A stretch of DNA of 64,000 nt, taken from assembly GCA_035196065.1 (NCBI GenBank), contig CP136575.1, positions 2,830,769-2,894,768 on the forward strand, in the 5' to 3' direction. Numbering within the stretch: the stretch's first letter is position 1; every line of letters begins with the position of its first letter. Made by a program: the position numbers and the translations under genes. This document shows, in pieces, positions 8,559 through 17,074 of the stretch. This stretch comes from Sphingobium sp. Lineage in GTDB: Bacteria; Pseudomonadota; Alphaproteobacteria; Sphingomonadales; Sphingomonadaceae. Under the pieces are notes generated by a model. It did no database searches. It was not told the origin of the DNA and was given only the letters and a program-made list of their open reading frames with translations.

Positions 8559-8674
8559 AAAGAAAGGGCCGCTCCGGAAGGAACGGCCCAGTATTGGCGT
8601 CTAGCCAGTTAGGGAGGAAAGCGTGCCCAAATGATGGCACGATCCCCCATTAACCCCGTTACGGTTAACAGGGG
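8559..8674 (-). ncRNA. Candidate structured small RNA or 3'UTR with C/U-rich anti-Shine-Dalgarno segment
   Basis: On the minus strand three hairpins follow each other: CCCC(bulge)GTTA/TAACGGGG at 8674-8654, CGTGCC/GGCACG at 8641-8622 with an 8-base loop, and GGGCCG/CGGCCC at 8589-8566 with a 12-base loop, followed by the U-rich tail TTTCTTT (8565-8559). Between hairpins two and three lies unpaired CTTTCCTCCCT, complementary to Shine-Dalgarno sequences, and the last loop has TTCCTTCC. This resembles the layout of anti-SD riboregulators of other alphaproteobacteria. It may equally be only the 3'UTR and terminator of the gene ending at 8694. No clear promoter of its own was identified. Confidence 0.4.
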
Positions 8675-8693
8675 CTTAAACGACCGCGATTTG

Positions 8694-9107
8694 TCAGCAA
8701 CTACCCTGTCGGCGCGCCTCGACCGAGAAGGAAAAAGGTGCATTGTTGCGGATGCCTTGTGACTGGATCTGGATCAGCCGATCGGTTTCGCGGCGAATAG
8801 TGGTGAGGCCCTGCCCGCTTCCCCGGCAGGAATAGCTGATCGTCACCGAATTTGGGCTCGATTTCACGACCAACTGTGAACAGGCACTGCTACCGTGTTG
8901 AATCTGGGCGAGTTGCTTTGGATCGGTGACGCACAACTGCGACGCTCCGGGCGCGCTGCTACTTCCAATCGGACGGAATTGCCACAGGCCCTTTTCCATT
9001 TGTTGCAGCAGATCTCCGCCGCCGGTTACAGGCGCCGCAAACACCGCGGGCAAGATTGCAAGTCCCGCGACTGCCGACGCCACTGCTATCCATAATGTTC
9101 GTGTCAT
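8694..9107 (-). CDS. Exported DUF3617-like protein
   Basis: A 137-residue secreted protein starting at the ATG 9107; the frame is open eight codons further. A Sec signal peptide is clear (TLWIAVASAVAGLAILPAVFA). The mature part has a QMEKGLWQFRP opening and four cysteines, including CVTDPKQ, SACSQ, YSCRG and a C-terminal Cys, which suits periplasmic disulfides. The G-x-W opening and CV(T) pattern are like DUF3617 proteins, whose function is unknown. It is monocistronic between the hslO operon (stop 9270) and the hairpin-rich 3' region. Confidence 0.65.
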   Translation of the reverse strand: MTRTLWIAVASAVAGLAILPAVFAAPVTGGGDLLQQMEKGLWQFRPIGSSSAPGASQLCVTDPKQLAQIQHGSSACSQLVVKSSPNSVTISYSCRGSGQGLTTIRRETDRLIQIQSQGIRNNAPFSFSVEARRQGSC

Positions 9108-9269
9108 GACTGCTTCGTTCCGCCGTTTCAATATCCAACCCAGCGACCCGACCCGTTATTGATTTCGGTACTTACGCCTTTTTGGCGCCGCTGCCAACGA
9201 TAAACCGTGGCTTATGAACGATGAATAGGTGAAGGCTGGTTAATTGGGGCTGAACGAAACCCACGCTTT

Positions 9270-10190
9270 TCAGTTGGAAAGGCTCACCAGGCTGATCGGG
9301 AAGCGACGCGAACAGAATTCACAATTGACGACAATGTCACCCTTTTCATCGACCATTTCAGCACGTTCGGTCGCTGGAAAACGGGCAATAACATCGCGAA
9401 TATGGTCAGGATCGCAGCGGCATCCCTTCGACATGCCATGCCCTGCCTCGATGCGGACTTCCTGTTCCTCATGAAACAGACGCCAGACGATTTCTTCCAG
9501 CGGCAAAGCAGGATCGGCAAGTTCTTCGGGCCGGATCGTGCTCGAAAGCATGCGCACATGTTCCCAATCGGGATGGTCAAGCCGGACATGCAAACGCTCG
9601 CGCCCAACCTCACCTTCTGCAAGGTGCTGCACCATCAGGCCGCCTGCAACGCAGCGCCCGTCAACATGATCAATCGCAATGCGGATGAAAGTCGGCAATT
9701 GTTCGGACTGGTCGAAATATTGCATCGCCGCTTCGCTCAGGCTGTCGCCCTCCAGCGGCACGATCCCCTGATAGCGCCCCCCGCCCTGCGCCTCTGGCAG
9801 CGGCCGGTCAAAGGTGACAGCCAGATAGCCCTTACCAAACAGCGCGAAAAGATTGGGATTGGCAGGCACCTCGGCCAGGCGGGCAAGATCAAACTGAACA
9901 TAGCCGCGCACTGCGCCATCGATATAATCGCAGACAAGCAGCGAAATCGGGCCGTTCTGGGTCTGCGCCTGAATGGTCAACTGGCCTTCGCGATCCTTGA
10001 GCGTCGTACCCAGCAACGCGGTAAGCACCAGCGCTTCGGCCAAGGTCTTTTCGATCACCGGCGGATAGGCGTGCGCCGACAGCACATCGTTCAGCACAGC
10101 GTCCAACCGCACCACACGGCCGCGCGCGTTGAGCGCCGGTATCGAAAAGCGCAACGGACGATCGGAAAAGGTTTCTGACTGTGCAGTCAT
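9270..10190 (-). CDS. hslO: Redox-regulated chaperone Hsp33
   Basis: A 306-residue cytosolic holdase activated by oxidation. The zinc-binding redox switch is present as GCRCDPDH (C-x-C) and NCEFCSRRF (C-x-x-C) near the C-terminus. The N-terminal HSP33 core contains LTIQAQTQNGPISLLVCDY near residues 77-95. The ATG at 10190 was chosen over an upstream start because it overlaps the argF stop by one base (TGATG), implying coupling. Linkage with arginine genes recurs in alphaproteobacteria but has no known functional basis. The ATP-independent chaperone protects proteins during peroxide and heat stress. Confidence 0.93.
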   Translation of the reverse strand: MTAQSETFSDRPLRFSIPALNARGRVVRLDAVLNDVLSAHAYPPVIEKTLAEALVLTALLGTTLKDREGQLTIQAQTQNGPISLLVCDYIDGAVRGYVQFDLARLAEVPANPNLFALFGKGYLAVTFDRPLPEAQGGGRYQGIVPLEGDSLSEAAMQYFDQSEQLPTFIRIAIDHVDGRCVAGGLMVQHLAEGEVGRERLHVRLDHPDWEHVRMLSSTIRPEELADPALPLEEIVWRLFHEEQEVRIEAGHGMSKGCRCDPDHIRDVIARFPATERAEMVDEKGDIVVNCEFCSRRFPISLVSLSN

Positions 10191-11116
10191 CACAGCTTGC
10201 CGAAGCACCAGAGCAGGATCGATTTCTGCGCGTGCAGCCGGTTTTCAGCCTCATCCCAAATCAGCGACTGCGGGCCATCGATCACCGCCCCGGTTACTTC
10301 CTCATCACGATGCGCGGGAAGGCAGTGCAGGAATTTGGCATCGGGTTTCGCAGCCGCCATCAGCCTTTCATCGACCTGGTAGGGCATCATTGCCGCAATC
10401 TTGTTATGGGCATGTTCCTGACCCATCGACACCCAGGTATCGGTGACGATCATATCAGCCCCGGCGGCCGCCTCCATGGCATCGCGGGTCACCATGATCT
10501 GCGCGCCTTGCGCCCGCGCCGCGTCGATAAAGCTGGCGTCACAATCATAGCCTTGCGGAACGCCGATGCGAACGTTGAACTTCATCAACCCCGCTGCCTC
10601 GATGATCGAATGCAGCACATTATTGCCGTCGCCCAGCCATGCGACCTCCAGCCCGGGCAGCGCCTTGCCATGTTCAACCAGCGTTAGCAGGTCGGCGACA
10701 ATCTGGCAGGGATGCGAAAGATCTGTCAGGCCATTGATCACCGGCACTGTCGCATGATGCGCCAGTTCTTCAATCTTGGCATGATCATCGGTGCGGATCA
10801 TGATCGCATCGACATAACGGGACAGCACCCGGGCCGTATCGGCGATGGTTTCGCCACGTCCCAACTGCATCTGGCCCGACGCCATGAACATGCTGTCACC
10901 GCCCAATTGCTTGATCGCCATTTCAAACGAGGCACGGGTGCGGGTGGAATTTTTCTCGAAAATCATGCCCAGCGTATGGCCCGCCAGCGGAGCATCGGCA
11001 TCCGCCTTACCCTTCGGCCAGCCCTGGCGCGCTGCTTTTCTATCAATCGCGTCACTGATCATTGCGGCGATCGCATCCCCGCCGGCATCCGACAGGTTCA
11101 GGAAATGGCGGTTCAT
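10190..11116 (-). CDS. argF: Ornithine carbamoyltransferase
   Basis: A 308-residue enzyme that carbamoylates ornithine to citrulline in arginine synthesis. The carbamoyl-phosphate loop [11 protein letters not shown] is near residues 57-67, the Gln/His region [11 protein letters not shown] near 128-138, and the ornithine/catalytic [11 protein letters not shown] near 264-274. Length and motifs are those of an anabolic OTCase. It starts within the argD stop (ATGA at 11113-11116) and ends in the hslO start, so argD-argF-hslO form one coupled operon. Confidence 0.96.
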   Translation of the reverse strand: MNRHFLNLSDAGGDAIAAMISDAIDRKAARQGWPKGKADADAPLAGHTLGMIFEKNSTRTRASFEMAIKQLGGDSMFMASGQMQLGRGETIADTARVLSRYVDAIMIRTDDHAKIEELAHHATVPVINGLTDLSHPCQIVADLLTLVEHGKALPGLEVAWLGDGNNVLHSIIEAAGLMKFNVRIGVPQGYDCDASFIDAARAQGAQIMVTRDAMEAAAGADMIVTDTWVSMGQEHAHNKIAAMMPYQVDERLMAAAKPDAKFLHCLPAHRDEEVTGAVIDGPQSLIWDEAENRLHAQKSILLWCFGKL

Positions 11117-12300
11117 GCCTCTGGCTTCACATAGTCGGCAGCTCCGGCCGACAGTTTTTCCATAAAGGTTGCGATTTCGGCATCCCCGATGTTGAGCGGC
11201 GGCAGCACGCGGAAGGTGTTGTCACCCGCAGCGACCGTCAACAGCCCGTGATTGTCGCGCAGATGGGCCACAAAGGCACGCGTTTCATGCGTCATCATCA
11301 CGCCCAGCATCAGCCCCATGCCGCGCACGCCGGTGAACAGATCTGGATAATTGCCTATGAACTGCTCGATAGCGGCGCGCAGTTTTTCACCGGTAGCGCG
11401 CACCTGCGCAAGAAATTCGTCATTGGCAACGACATCCCAGACCGCCTGGCCTGCCGCCATCGCCAGCGGATTGCCGCCATAGGTCGAACCATGTGTGCCG
11501 AAAACCATACCGCGTGCAGCCTTTTCGGTTGCAAGGCATGCGCCCATCGGGAAACCGCCGCCAATACCCTTGGCCGAGGCCATGATATCGGGCGTAATGC
11601 CATAATGTTCATATGCATAAAGCGCGCCGGTGCGCGCGACACCGCACTGCACTTCGTCAAAAATCAGGATCAGGTCATGCTCATCCGCCAGTGCACGCAA
11701 GCCTTTCAGGAAAGCCTCTGATGCGGGGCGGATGCCGCCTTCGCCTTGGATTGGTTCAACAAGGAAGCCGGCAGTGTTTGGACCGATTGCTGCCTTTGCG
11801 CCTTCCAGATCGTCAAAATCGACATATTTGAAACCGTCGAGAAGCGGCATAAAGCCCTTATGCATCTTCTCCTGATTGCTCGCCGAAATCGTCGCCATGG
11901 TGCGGCCATGAAAGGCATTTTTGAAGGTGATCAGTTCAAATTTATGTTCATTGCCTGCCGACTGATGATAGGCGCGCGCCGCCTTGATCGCGCATTCGCA
12001 AGCCTCTGCGCCCGAATTGGTGAAGAACACCGTGTCGGCAAAGGTCGTGTCTACAAGCCGCCGGGCAAAGGCCTCCCCCTGCGGGCTGCCATAGAGGTTT
12101 GACACATGCATCAACGTCGCGGCCTGATCCTGGATCGCCTTGGTCAGGTGCGGATGGCCGTGGCCCAAAAGGTTGACCGCGATTCCACTGGCAAAATCCA
12201 GCGCACGACGGCCGTCGTCGGAAATAAGCCACGCACCCTCGCCTCGAACCGGCCGGAACCCGCAACGGGGATAGACAGGCATCAGAGGCGTTATTGTCAT
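11113..12300 (-). CDS. argD: Acetylornithine aminotransferase
   Basis: A 395-residue PLP enzyme of fold type I, converting N-acetylglutamate semialdehyde to N-acetylornithine. Visible motifs are [15 protein letters not shown] (PLP phosphate region), [10 protein letters not shown] with the PLP-ring Asp, and [14 protein letters not shown] with the Schiff-base Lys near residue 243. It could also act as succinyl-diaminopimelate aminotransferase, as ArgD does elsewhere. It is the first gene of argD-argF-hslO. The 120 bases upstream hold a stem-loop that probably terminates the OsmC-side operon. Confidence 0.95.
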   Translation of the reverse strand: MTITPLMPVYPRCGFRPVRGEGAWLISDDGRRALDFASGIAVNLLGHGHPHLTKAIQDQAATLMHVSNLYGSPQGEAFARRLVDTTFADTVFFTNSGAEACECAIKAARAYHQSAGNEHKFELITFKNAFHGRTMATISASNQEKMHKGFMPLLDGFKYVDFDDLEGAKAAIGPNTAGFLVEPIQGEGGIRPASEAFLKGLRALADEHDLILIFDEVQCGVARTGALYAYEHYGITPDIMASAKGIGGGFPMGACLATEKAARGMVFGTHGSTYGGNPLAMAAGQAVWDVVANDEFLAQVRATGEKLRAAIEQFIGNYPDLFTGVRGMGLMLGVMMTHETRAFVAHLRDNHGLLTVAAGDNTFRVLPPLNIGDAEIATFMEKLSAGAADYVKPEA

Positions 12301-12334
12301 GGGATTTCCCTTTCCATTTGTCCCAAAAGCGAAA

Positions 12335-12356
12335 AGCGGCCCCCTCGGGAGCCGCC
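12335..12356 (-). terminator. Stem-loop, probable terminator after the OsmC gene
   Basis: GCGGC (12336-12340) and GCCGC (12351-12355) form a stem with a C/G-rich interior. Read on the minus strand it is followed by TTTTCGCTTTT. It lies after the OsmC stop and before argD, so it would separate the two minus-strand operons. Confidence 0.6.
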
Positions 12357-12420
12357 AATATCTAAGTCCGTGGTATAGGCCCCGGTCAAGGTCGAATCAA
12401 CCCCCGCGGCCTGCGGCGTT

Positions 12421-12840
12421 TCACCCCAGCAAGCTATTGATACTGATCTGATTGGTCAGCGTACGGTGCACCGGGCATTTCTCTGCAATTTCGAGCAGCT
12501 TCGCGCGCTGAGCGTCATCCAGCGCGCCTTCAAGGCGGATGATCCGGTCGATCATATCCACTGGTTTTCCGCCATTTTCACCCGCCCGTTCCTCCTTTGA
12601 ATGCTCCAGCGTGACATGAACCTTTTCAAGCGGCCAGCCCTTACGCGCAGCATATATTTCAAGCGTGATCGAGGTGCAGGCGCCAAGCGCTGAAAGCAGC
12701 AGTTCATAGGGTGTCGGACCATTGTCGATGCCGCCCACCTCCACAGGCTCCCCCGCTGTCCATTCATGGATGCGCGCTTTAATGCGTTGGGCATAAACGC
12801 CTTCGCTGCTTTCGACGGTGGTGCAGGGATTATCCTTCAT
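12421..12840 (-). CDS. OsmC family protein
   Basis: A 139-residue OsmC/Ohr-fold protein. The central LLLSALGACTSITLEIYAARKGWP carries the first catalytic-type Cys and EIAEKCPVHRTLTN the second, the pair used for thiol peroxidase activity in OsmC/Ohr. The pattern is closer to the YhfA/OsmC-like subgroup than to Ohr. The frame is open 18 codons upstream, but AAGGA lies eight bases before the ATG at 12840, and that start overlaps the 3' end of the 40-residue membrane protein by 11 bases. It is the last gene of the mipZ operon. Confidence 0.85.
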   Translation of the reverse strand: MKDNPCTTVESSEGVYAQRIKARIHEWTAGEPVEVGGIDNGPTPYELLLSALGACTSITLEIYAARKGWPLEKVHVTLEHSKEERAGENGGKPVDMIDRIIRLEGALDDAQRAKLLEIAEKCPVHRTLTNQISINSLLG

Positions 12841-12952
12841 CTGCATTATCCTTCGCGCGTTTAGCCGCAGCAATCTGACGGCGCAGATAGCCATATAGCA
12901 ACAGATGCGATCCGATCAGCAGCAGCAGGATGATTACAACCGTTTTCCACAT
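12830..12952 (-). CDS. Small membrane protein (40 residues)
   Basis: A short frame with an N-terminal membrane helix (VVIILLLLIGSHLLLYGYL, residues 5-23) followed by a basic, then acidic, tail. It starts three bases after the GFA-family stop and its stop overlaps the OsmC start, so spacing fits a real gene within the operon. No family is recognised. It may anchor or accompany a neighbour, or be a free-standing small membrane protein. Evidence is its position, length and composition only. Confidence 0.6.
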   Translation of the reverse strand: MWKTVVIILLLLIGSHLLLYGYLRRQIAAAKRAKDNADEG

Positions 12953-12954
12953 GG

Positions 12955-13341
12955 CTAGCCATCCCCCAATTGCGCGCGTGCCGTTTCCCAATTGCGGCCG
13001 TCAAAGGGCCTTATGTGGACATTGACCCCATGGCCTTCGTCAATGCAGCGCCAATTGACGCTCCACGCCTCCGGATGGGATCGCGGCTGGTAAAAGGATT
13101 TGACGCCGCAGGTCGCGCAGAAAAGATGCTCGGCCACGCCACTTCCAAAACGATATGCGGTCATTGCCGATACGGGTGTCAAAAGGCTGAAATCTTCATG
13201 CGGCACGATCAAGTGCAGATAGCCTGAACAACTGCACATCGAGCAATTGCAATCGAGCAGATCCACCTCGGCCGCTGGCAGCTTAAAGCCGAAACGCACC
13301 GCGCCGCAATGGCAGCCGCCGGTCAGGTCAATCCCGCTCAT
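12955..13341 (-). CDS. GFA / CENP-V domain protein
   Basis: A 128-residue zinc protein of the Gfa-like family. GGCHCGAVRF at residues 8-17, LDCNCSMCS near 33-41 and the later HLFCATCGVKSFY give the conserved cysteine sets that bind two zinc ions. Family members were named for glutathione-dependent formaldehyde activation, but most are of unknown activity. Its start overlaps the mipZ stop (ATGA at 13338-13341). Confidence 0.88.
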   Translation of the reverse strand: MSGIDLTGGCHCGAVRFGFKLPAAEVDLLDCNCSMCSCSGYLHLIVPHEDFSLLTPVSAMTAYRFGSGVAEHLFCATCGVKSFYQPRSHPEAWSVNWRCIDEGHGVNVHIRPFDGRNWETARAQLGDG

Positions 13342-14369
13342 TCGGCCTCTGCCGGTGGCGCAATCGCCTTGGCCAGCGCGTCGCTTGGCAGTTTGAGTGC
13401 GCGCAGCATCGCCCAGATTTCCTCTCTTGCAGCCGGCTGCAATTTGCCGAGGCCGGGGATCGCCTGCAGATCGAACAGTGTCAGCCCCATCGGAAACAAT
13501 TCCCTATAAGTCACGCGCTCCCGCAGCCCCGGAATGATCCGGAAACCCGCAACCGGTGCGATCTGCCCCAAAGCATCCAGCACCTTGCGTTCATTCTTGG
13601 TCGCGAAATTGCGCGAACGGTTCTGCATCACCACCCAGTCGAGCGGTTTCGGCCGTATCGCAAGGCCAGGTTCTTTCAGATGTTCGACCAACCGTGCAAA
13701 ATTGCCCAATGTCTGGAATTCACCGGTACGCGGGTTGATCCTGCCCAACATGTCGAGATCGATGAAGCTGTCATTGACCGGAGTCACGATCGTATCGGCC
13801 ATGAAGATCGCCCGCCGGGCAATGGGCGAATCATGGCCGCCTACGTCAATCACGATGAAATCATGATGGATGCGCGCCATGCGCAGCTTTTCCTCCAGTT
13901 CCGCCTCATTCTGCTGAACCAGCATGATCTGTTCGGGCCCTGGCAGACGGACACCATATTCCCGCTCGCTTTCTTGCCGCGCCCAAAGCGCGCGATGGAG
14001 CGTCAATTGGCGAAGATCGACGTCAAGTGCCGCGACCTTCTCTCCTGCGTTGCACAGCGCGATGCAGGTATGAAAGGCGCTGGTCGATTTGCCGACGCCG
14101 CCCTTTTCATTGGCAAAAACGATGATGTGCCCGCGTTGCCCCGACAACGGATATTTCATCCATGCCGGTTCTGGCTGTTGCGGCGACAATCCGCCCGGCG
14201 TGCCAAATTCCGTACCCTGATCAAATGTGGATACCGGAAAAGCAGGAACGGAACCTGGGGATAGCGTGGCGATCGGTGCAGGCGGCCATGCAGCGGGCGC
14301 GACATTGACCGGCGGCGGCAATGCCATCCGCTTTGGCTTTAGCCTGAACAAGCGCGAGAAAAACCCCAA
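13338..14369 (-). CDS. mipZ: Division-plane positioning ATPase MipZ
   Basis: A 343-residue ParA/MinD-superfamily ATPase. After a proline-rich, poorly conserved N-terminal extension of about 75 residues comes the deviant Walker A ANEKGGVGKST (residues 86-96), then DVDLRQLTLHRAL and FIVIDVGGHDSPIARRA. The combination and the C-terminal RVTYRELFPMGLTLFDL match MipZ, which in Caulobacter forms a bipolar gradient that inhibits FtsZ. The extension before the ATPase domain is longer than in Caulobacter MipZ. It heads the operon mipZ-GFA-small membrane protein-OsmC. Confidence 0.9.
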   Translation of the reverse strand: MGFFSRLFRLKPKRMALPPPVNVAPAAWPPAPIATLSPGSVPAFPVSTFDQGTEFGTPGGLSPQQPEPAWMKYPLSGQRGHIIVFANEKGGVGKSTSAFHTCIALCNAGEKVAALDVDLRQLTLHRALWARQESEREYGVRLPGPEQIMLVQQNEAELEEKLRMARIHHDFIVIDVGGHDSPIARRAIFMADTIVTPVNDSFIDLDMLGRINPRTGEFQTLGNFARLVEHLKEPGLAIRPKPLDWVVMQNRSRNFATKNERKVLDALGQIAPVAGFRIIPGLRERVTYRELFPMGLTLFDLQAIPGLGKLQPAAREEIWAMLRALKLPSDALAKAIAPPAEAE

Positions 14370-14443
14370 TTGCCGCGACCTCCGCTGTCCGGTTGATGGC
14401 GCAATGTGCCGCAGCGATCAAGGGGATCGCGGCGACTACCGGA

Positions 14444-16267
14444 TCATTCCACCGTGACGCTTTTCGCCAGATTGCGCGGTTGATCGACATCGGTGCCCTT
14501 GGCAACGGCAACATGATAGGCAAGCAGTTGCACCGGCACGGCATAGACCAAGGGCGCGATCAGCGGATGCACGCTCGGCATCTCGATCGTGGCAAGGCAG
14601 CCTTCGCCCGCCTCTGCAATCCCTTCGGCATCGGAAATCAGCACCACCTTGCCGCCGCGTGCGCGCACTTCCTGCATGTTGCTGACGGTCTTTTCGAACA
14701 GCGGGCCCGATGGTGCGAGCACGATCACCGGCACCGCTTCGTCAATGAGGGCGATCGGACCATGCTTCATCTCACCGCTGGCATAGCCCTCCGCATGAAT
14801 GTAGCTGATTTCCTTGAGCTTGAGCGCACCTTCAAGCGCCAGCGGATAATCCGGACCTCGACCGAGATACAGGACATCGCGCGCCGGCGCGATCAGATGC
14901 GCCATGTCGGCAATATCTTCGTCATGGGCAAGCGCAGCATTCAATGCCGCCGGCGCCTCGATCAGATGGCGGACAATCTCCCGCTCTTCTTCCGCCGACA
15001 GCTTGCCCTTCACCAGCGCAAGGTGCGCGGCCAGCGCGGCCAGCACAGCGAGTTGGCAGGTAAAGGCCTTGGTCGAGGCGACACCGATTTCCGGGCCGGC
15101 ATGGGTGGGCAGCAGCAGGTCCGCCTCACGCGCCATTGATGAGGTCGGTACATTGACGACGACCGCGATCGTCTGCCCCTGTTCCTTGCAATGGCGGAGC
15201 GCCGCCAGCGTGTCTGCCGTTTCACCCGATTGGCTGATGAACAGCGCCAAGCCGCCTTCCTCCAGCACCGGATCGCGATAACGGAATTCGCTCGCTACAT
15301 CGATATCGACTGGAACGCGCGCGAAGGTTTCAAACCAATATTTCGCGACCATCCCTGCATAAAAGCTGGTGCCGCAAGCGACGATGGTGATGCGCTTCAC
15401 GCCGACAAGGTCGAAATCCATCTGCGGCAGCGCCACGGTCTGTTCGAGCGACCGGATATAGCTTTGCAGAGTTTGGGCAACCACGGTCGGCTGTTCGAAA
15501 ATCTCTTTCTGCATATAATGGCGGTAATTGCCCTTTTCGATCTGGGCTGCGCTGACACCTGAAGTCGTAATCTCCCGCGAGACAGGATTATTTTCCTTAT
15601 CGAAAATCTGCGCGCCTTCACGATAGACGATCACCCAATCGCCTTCTTCAAGATAGGCGATCTTTTGCGTCAACGGCGCCAGCGCCAGCGCGTCAGACCC
15701 CAAATAGGTTTCACCATCGCCATAGCCGACCACCAAGGGCGACCCCAGACGCGCGCCGATCAGAAAATCCGGATTTTCGCGGAAAGCGATGGCGAGTGCG
15801 AATGCGCCGCGCAGTTGCGGCAGCACCGCCTTCACCGCCTCGGTCGGGGCTTGGCCTGCCTCAATCTGTTCGGAAACAAGATGCGCGACGACTTCGGTAT
15901 CGGTCTCGCTCTCAAAGGTCCGCCCGCGCGCAGTCAGCGCATCGCGCAGCTGCTTGAAATTCTCGATAATGCCATTGTGGACAAGCGCCACTTCACCCGT
16001 CGCATGCGGGTGCGCGTTATTCGTCGTCGGCGCACCATGCGTTGCCCAACGGGTATGGGCGATGCCGATATTGCCAGGCGCAGGGTTTCCAGCCAGCTCC
16101 TTGACGAGGTTGCCCAGCTTCCCTTCCGCACGGCGGCGGATCAACTGGCCGTCGAGTACAGTGCAAACACCCGCGCTGTCATAACCGCGATACTCCATCC
16201 GCTTCAGGCCATCGACCAAACGGTCTGCCACTGCTTCCTTGCCGACGATGCCAATAATGCCGCACAT
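14444..16267 (-). CDS. glmS: Glutamine-fructose-6-phosphate aminotransferase
   Basis: A 607-residue enzyme making glucosamine-6-phosphate for peptidoglycan and lipopolysaccharide. The start at 16267 puts the catalytic nucleophile at Cys2 (MCGIIGIVG), which the N-terminal glutaminase needs; the five codons upstream are not part of it. The sugar isomerase domain has two SIS parts (ACGTSFYAGMVAKYW near 300, YLGRGPDYPLALEGALKLKE near 470), and the protein ends with the PRNLAKSVTVE tail expected of GlmS. It lies only 15 bases after the toxin gene, so it may be read from the glmU/TA transcript. Confidence 0.96.
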   Translation of the reverse strand: MCGIIGIVGKEAVADRLVDGLKRMEYRGYDSAGVCTVLDGQLIRRRAEGKLGNLVKELAGNPAPGNIGIAHTRWATHGAPTTNNAHPHATGEVALVHNGIIENFKQLRDALTARGRTFESETDTEVVAHLVSEQIEAGQAPTEAVKAVLPQLRGAFALAIAFRENPDFLIGARLGSPLVVGYGDGETYLGSDALALAPLTQKIAYLEEGDWVIVYREGAQIFDKENNPVSREITTSGVSAAQIEKGNYRHYMQKEIFEQPTVVAQTLQSYIRSLEQTVALPQMDFDLVGVKRITIVACGTSFYAGMVAKYWFETFARVPVDIDVASEFRYRDPVLEEGGLALFISQSGETADTLAALRHCKEQGQTIAVVVNVPTSSMAREADLLLPTHAGPEIGVASTKAFTCQLAVLAALAAHLALVKGKLSAEEEREIVRHLIEAPAALNAALAHDEDIADMAHLIAPARDVLYLGRGPDYPLALEGALKLKEISYIHAEGYASGEMKHGPIALIDEAVPVIVLAPSGPLFEKTVSNMQEVRARGGKVVLISDAEGIAEAGEGCLATIEMPSVHPLIAPLVYAVPVQLLAYHVAVAKGTDVDQPRNLAKSVTVE

Positions 16268-16282
16268 GCGATTTGCTTTCAA

Positions 16283-16663
16283 TTAGAGTGTATAGGGTAC
16301 GCGGATGCCCGGCATTTCTGCCGGAAAATCTTTTGTATTTCGTGTAATCAATACGCGTCCGCGTGTCTGAGCCGTTGCAAGAATGATCGCATCCATCGCT
16401 TTCAGGCCACGGCGCTCACGACGCAAAGCTGCGGCGCGCTGACCAATCTCTGCGTCGATTTCATCGACACTAAAACCGGTAAGAAGGATTTCTGCCCGTC
16501 GCAACCCTTCACCTTCGCCTTTTGACATGACCTCGATCCAGACAGCCCGGCTGATCCAGGCGCGGGACCCAAAATCGGTCGCACGATCAATCTCCGCGCG
16601 CGCTTGGGGAAATCCAGACAGCGCGTCGATGATGATGTTGGAATCGAAAGTAAAACCTCTCAC
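16283..16663 (-). CDS. PIN-domain toxin (VapC-like)
   Basis: A 126-residue PIN nuclease. The acidic site is visible: FDSNIIIDAL near residues 6-15, a Glu in VWIEVMSKG, AMDAIILATA near 95-104, and TRNTKDF near 112-118. VapC toxins cleave tRNA or rRNA when freed from their antitoxin. The start overlaps the antitoxin stop by four bases (ATGA), typical of such modules. The RNA target cannot be predicted. Confidence 0.88.
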   Translation of the reverse strand: MRGFTFDSNIIIDALSGFPQARAEIDRATDFGSRAWISRAVWIEVMSKGEGEGLRRAEILLTGFSVDEIDAEIGQRAAALRRERRGLKAMDAIILATAQTRGRVLITRNTKDFPAEMPGIRVPYTL

Positions 16664-17037
16664 TTTGGCTGCGGTCTCTTCGGCTCGGGATATTTCCCCT
16701 TCAGCATATCGAGATAGATTTGCCGCTGCCGGTCATCTTCTTCATCAAACAGATCAGGATATTCAGCCTTCACATCCTCATAATCGTCATCCCAATAGCG
16801 GGTCCATGAAGCGCGCTCTCTACGTTGCCATTCCACAGAATCACCAATGTCAGTGCGATCTTTCCAGGCACCGAAACCTATATCCAACCAATCCTTATTA
16901 CCCGCCAACGGCGCTTCAGCACGATAAGCCGACACAGCCTCACGCAGAACAGCCGCGCGCGACTTGCCCTGCTCGGCGGCTAGCTGGTCGAGCCATTTGA
17001 TGTCTTCATCGGGTAGATCGGCGAGGATGCGAGTCAT
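16660..17037 (-). CDS. Ribbon-helix-helix antitoxin of the PIN module
   Basis: A 125-residue protein with an N-terminal CopG/RHH segment (MTRILADLPDEDIKWLDQLA, then GKSRAAVLREAVSAYR, residues 1-43) and an acidic C-terminal half that would wrap the toxin. It is longer than common VapB proteins (70-90 residues); the extra part is very charged (WDDDYEDVKAEYPDLFDEEDD). Two TGATATCA boxes sit eight bases before its start and are a probable autoregulatory operator. Confidence 0.82.
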   Translation of the reverse strand: MTRILADLPDEDIKWLDQLAAEQGKSRAAVLREAVSAYRAEAPLAGNKDWLDIGFGAWKDRTDIGDSVEWQRRERASWTRYWDDDYEDVKAEYPDLFDEEDDRQRQIYLDMLKGKYPEPKRPQPK

Positions 17038-17044
17038 GATATAT

Positions 17045-17065
17045 TGATATCATATCATGATATCA
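17045..17065 (-). promoter_or_regulatory. Probable antitoxin operator: two TGATATCA palindromes
   Basis: Palindromic TGATATCA occurs at 17045-17052 and again at 17058-17065, 13 bases apart. A 12-base perfect palindrome ATATCATGATAT (17052-17063) bridges them. The boxes lie in the 37 bases between the hydrolase stop and the antitoxin start. Paired short palindromes are typical of RHH antitoxin operators; binding is inferred. Confidence 0.65.
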
Positions 17066-17074
17066 TGTCAAGCT

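Noticed and set aside
9108-9269. Promoter or RNA element before the exported protein
   Set aside because: No convincing hairpin, terminator or promoter hexamers were found; the stretch looks ordinary.
16268-16282. glmS ribozyme upstream of glmS
   Set aside because: Only 15 bases separate toxin and glmS, and no ribozyme fold can be made; the element is known from Gram-positive bacteria.
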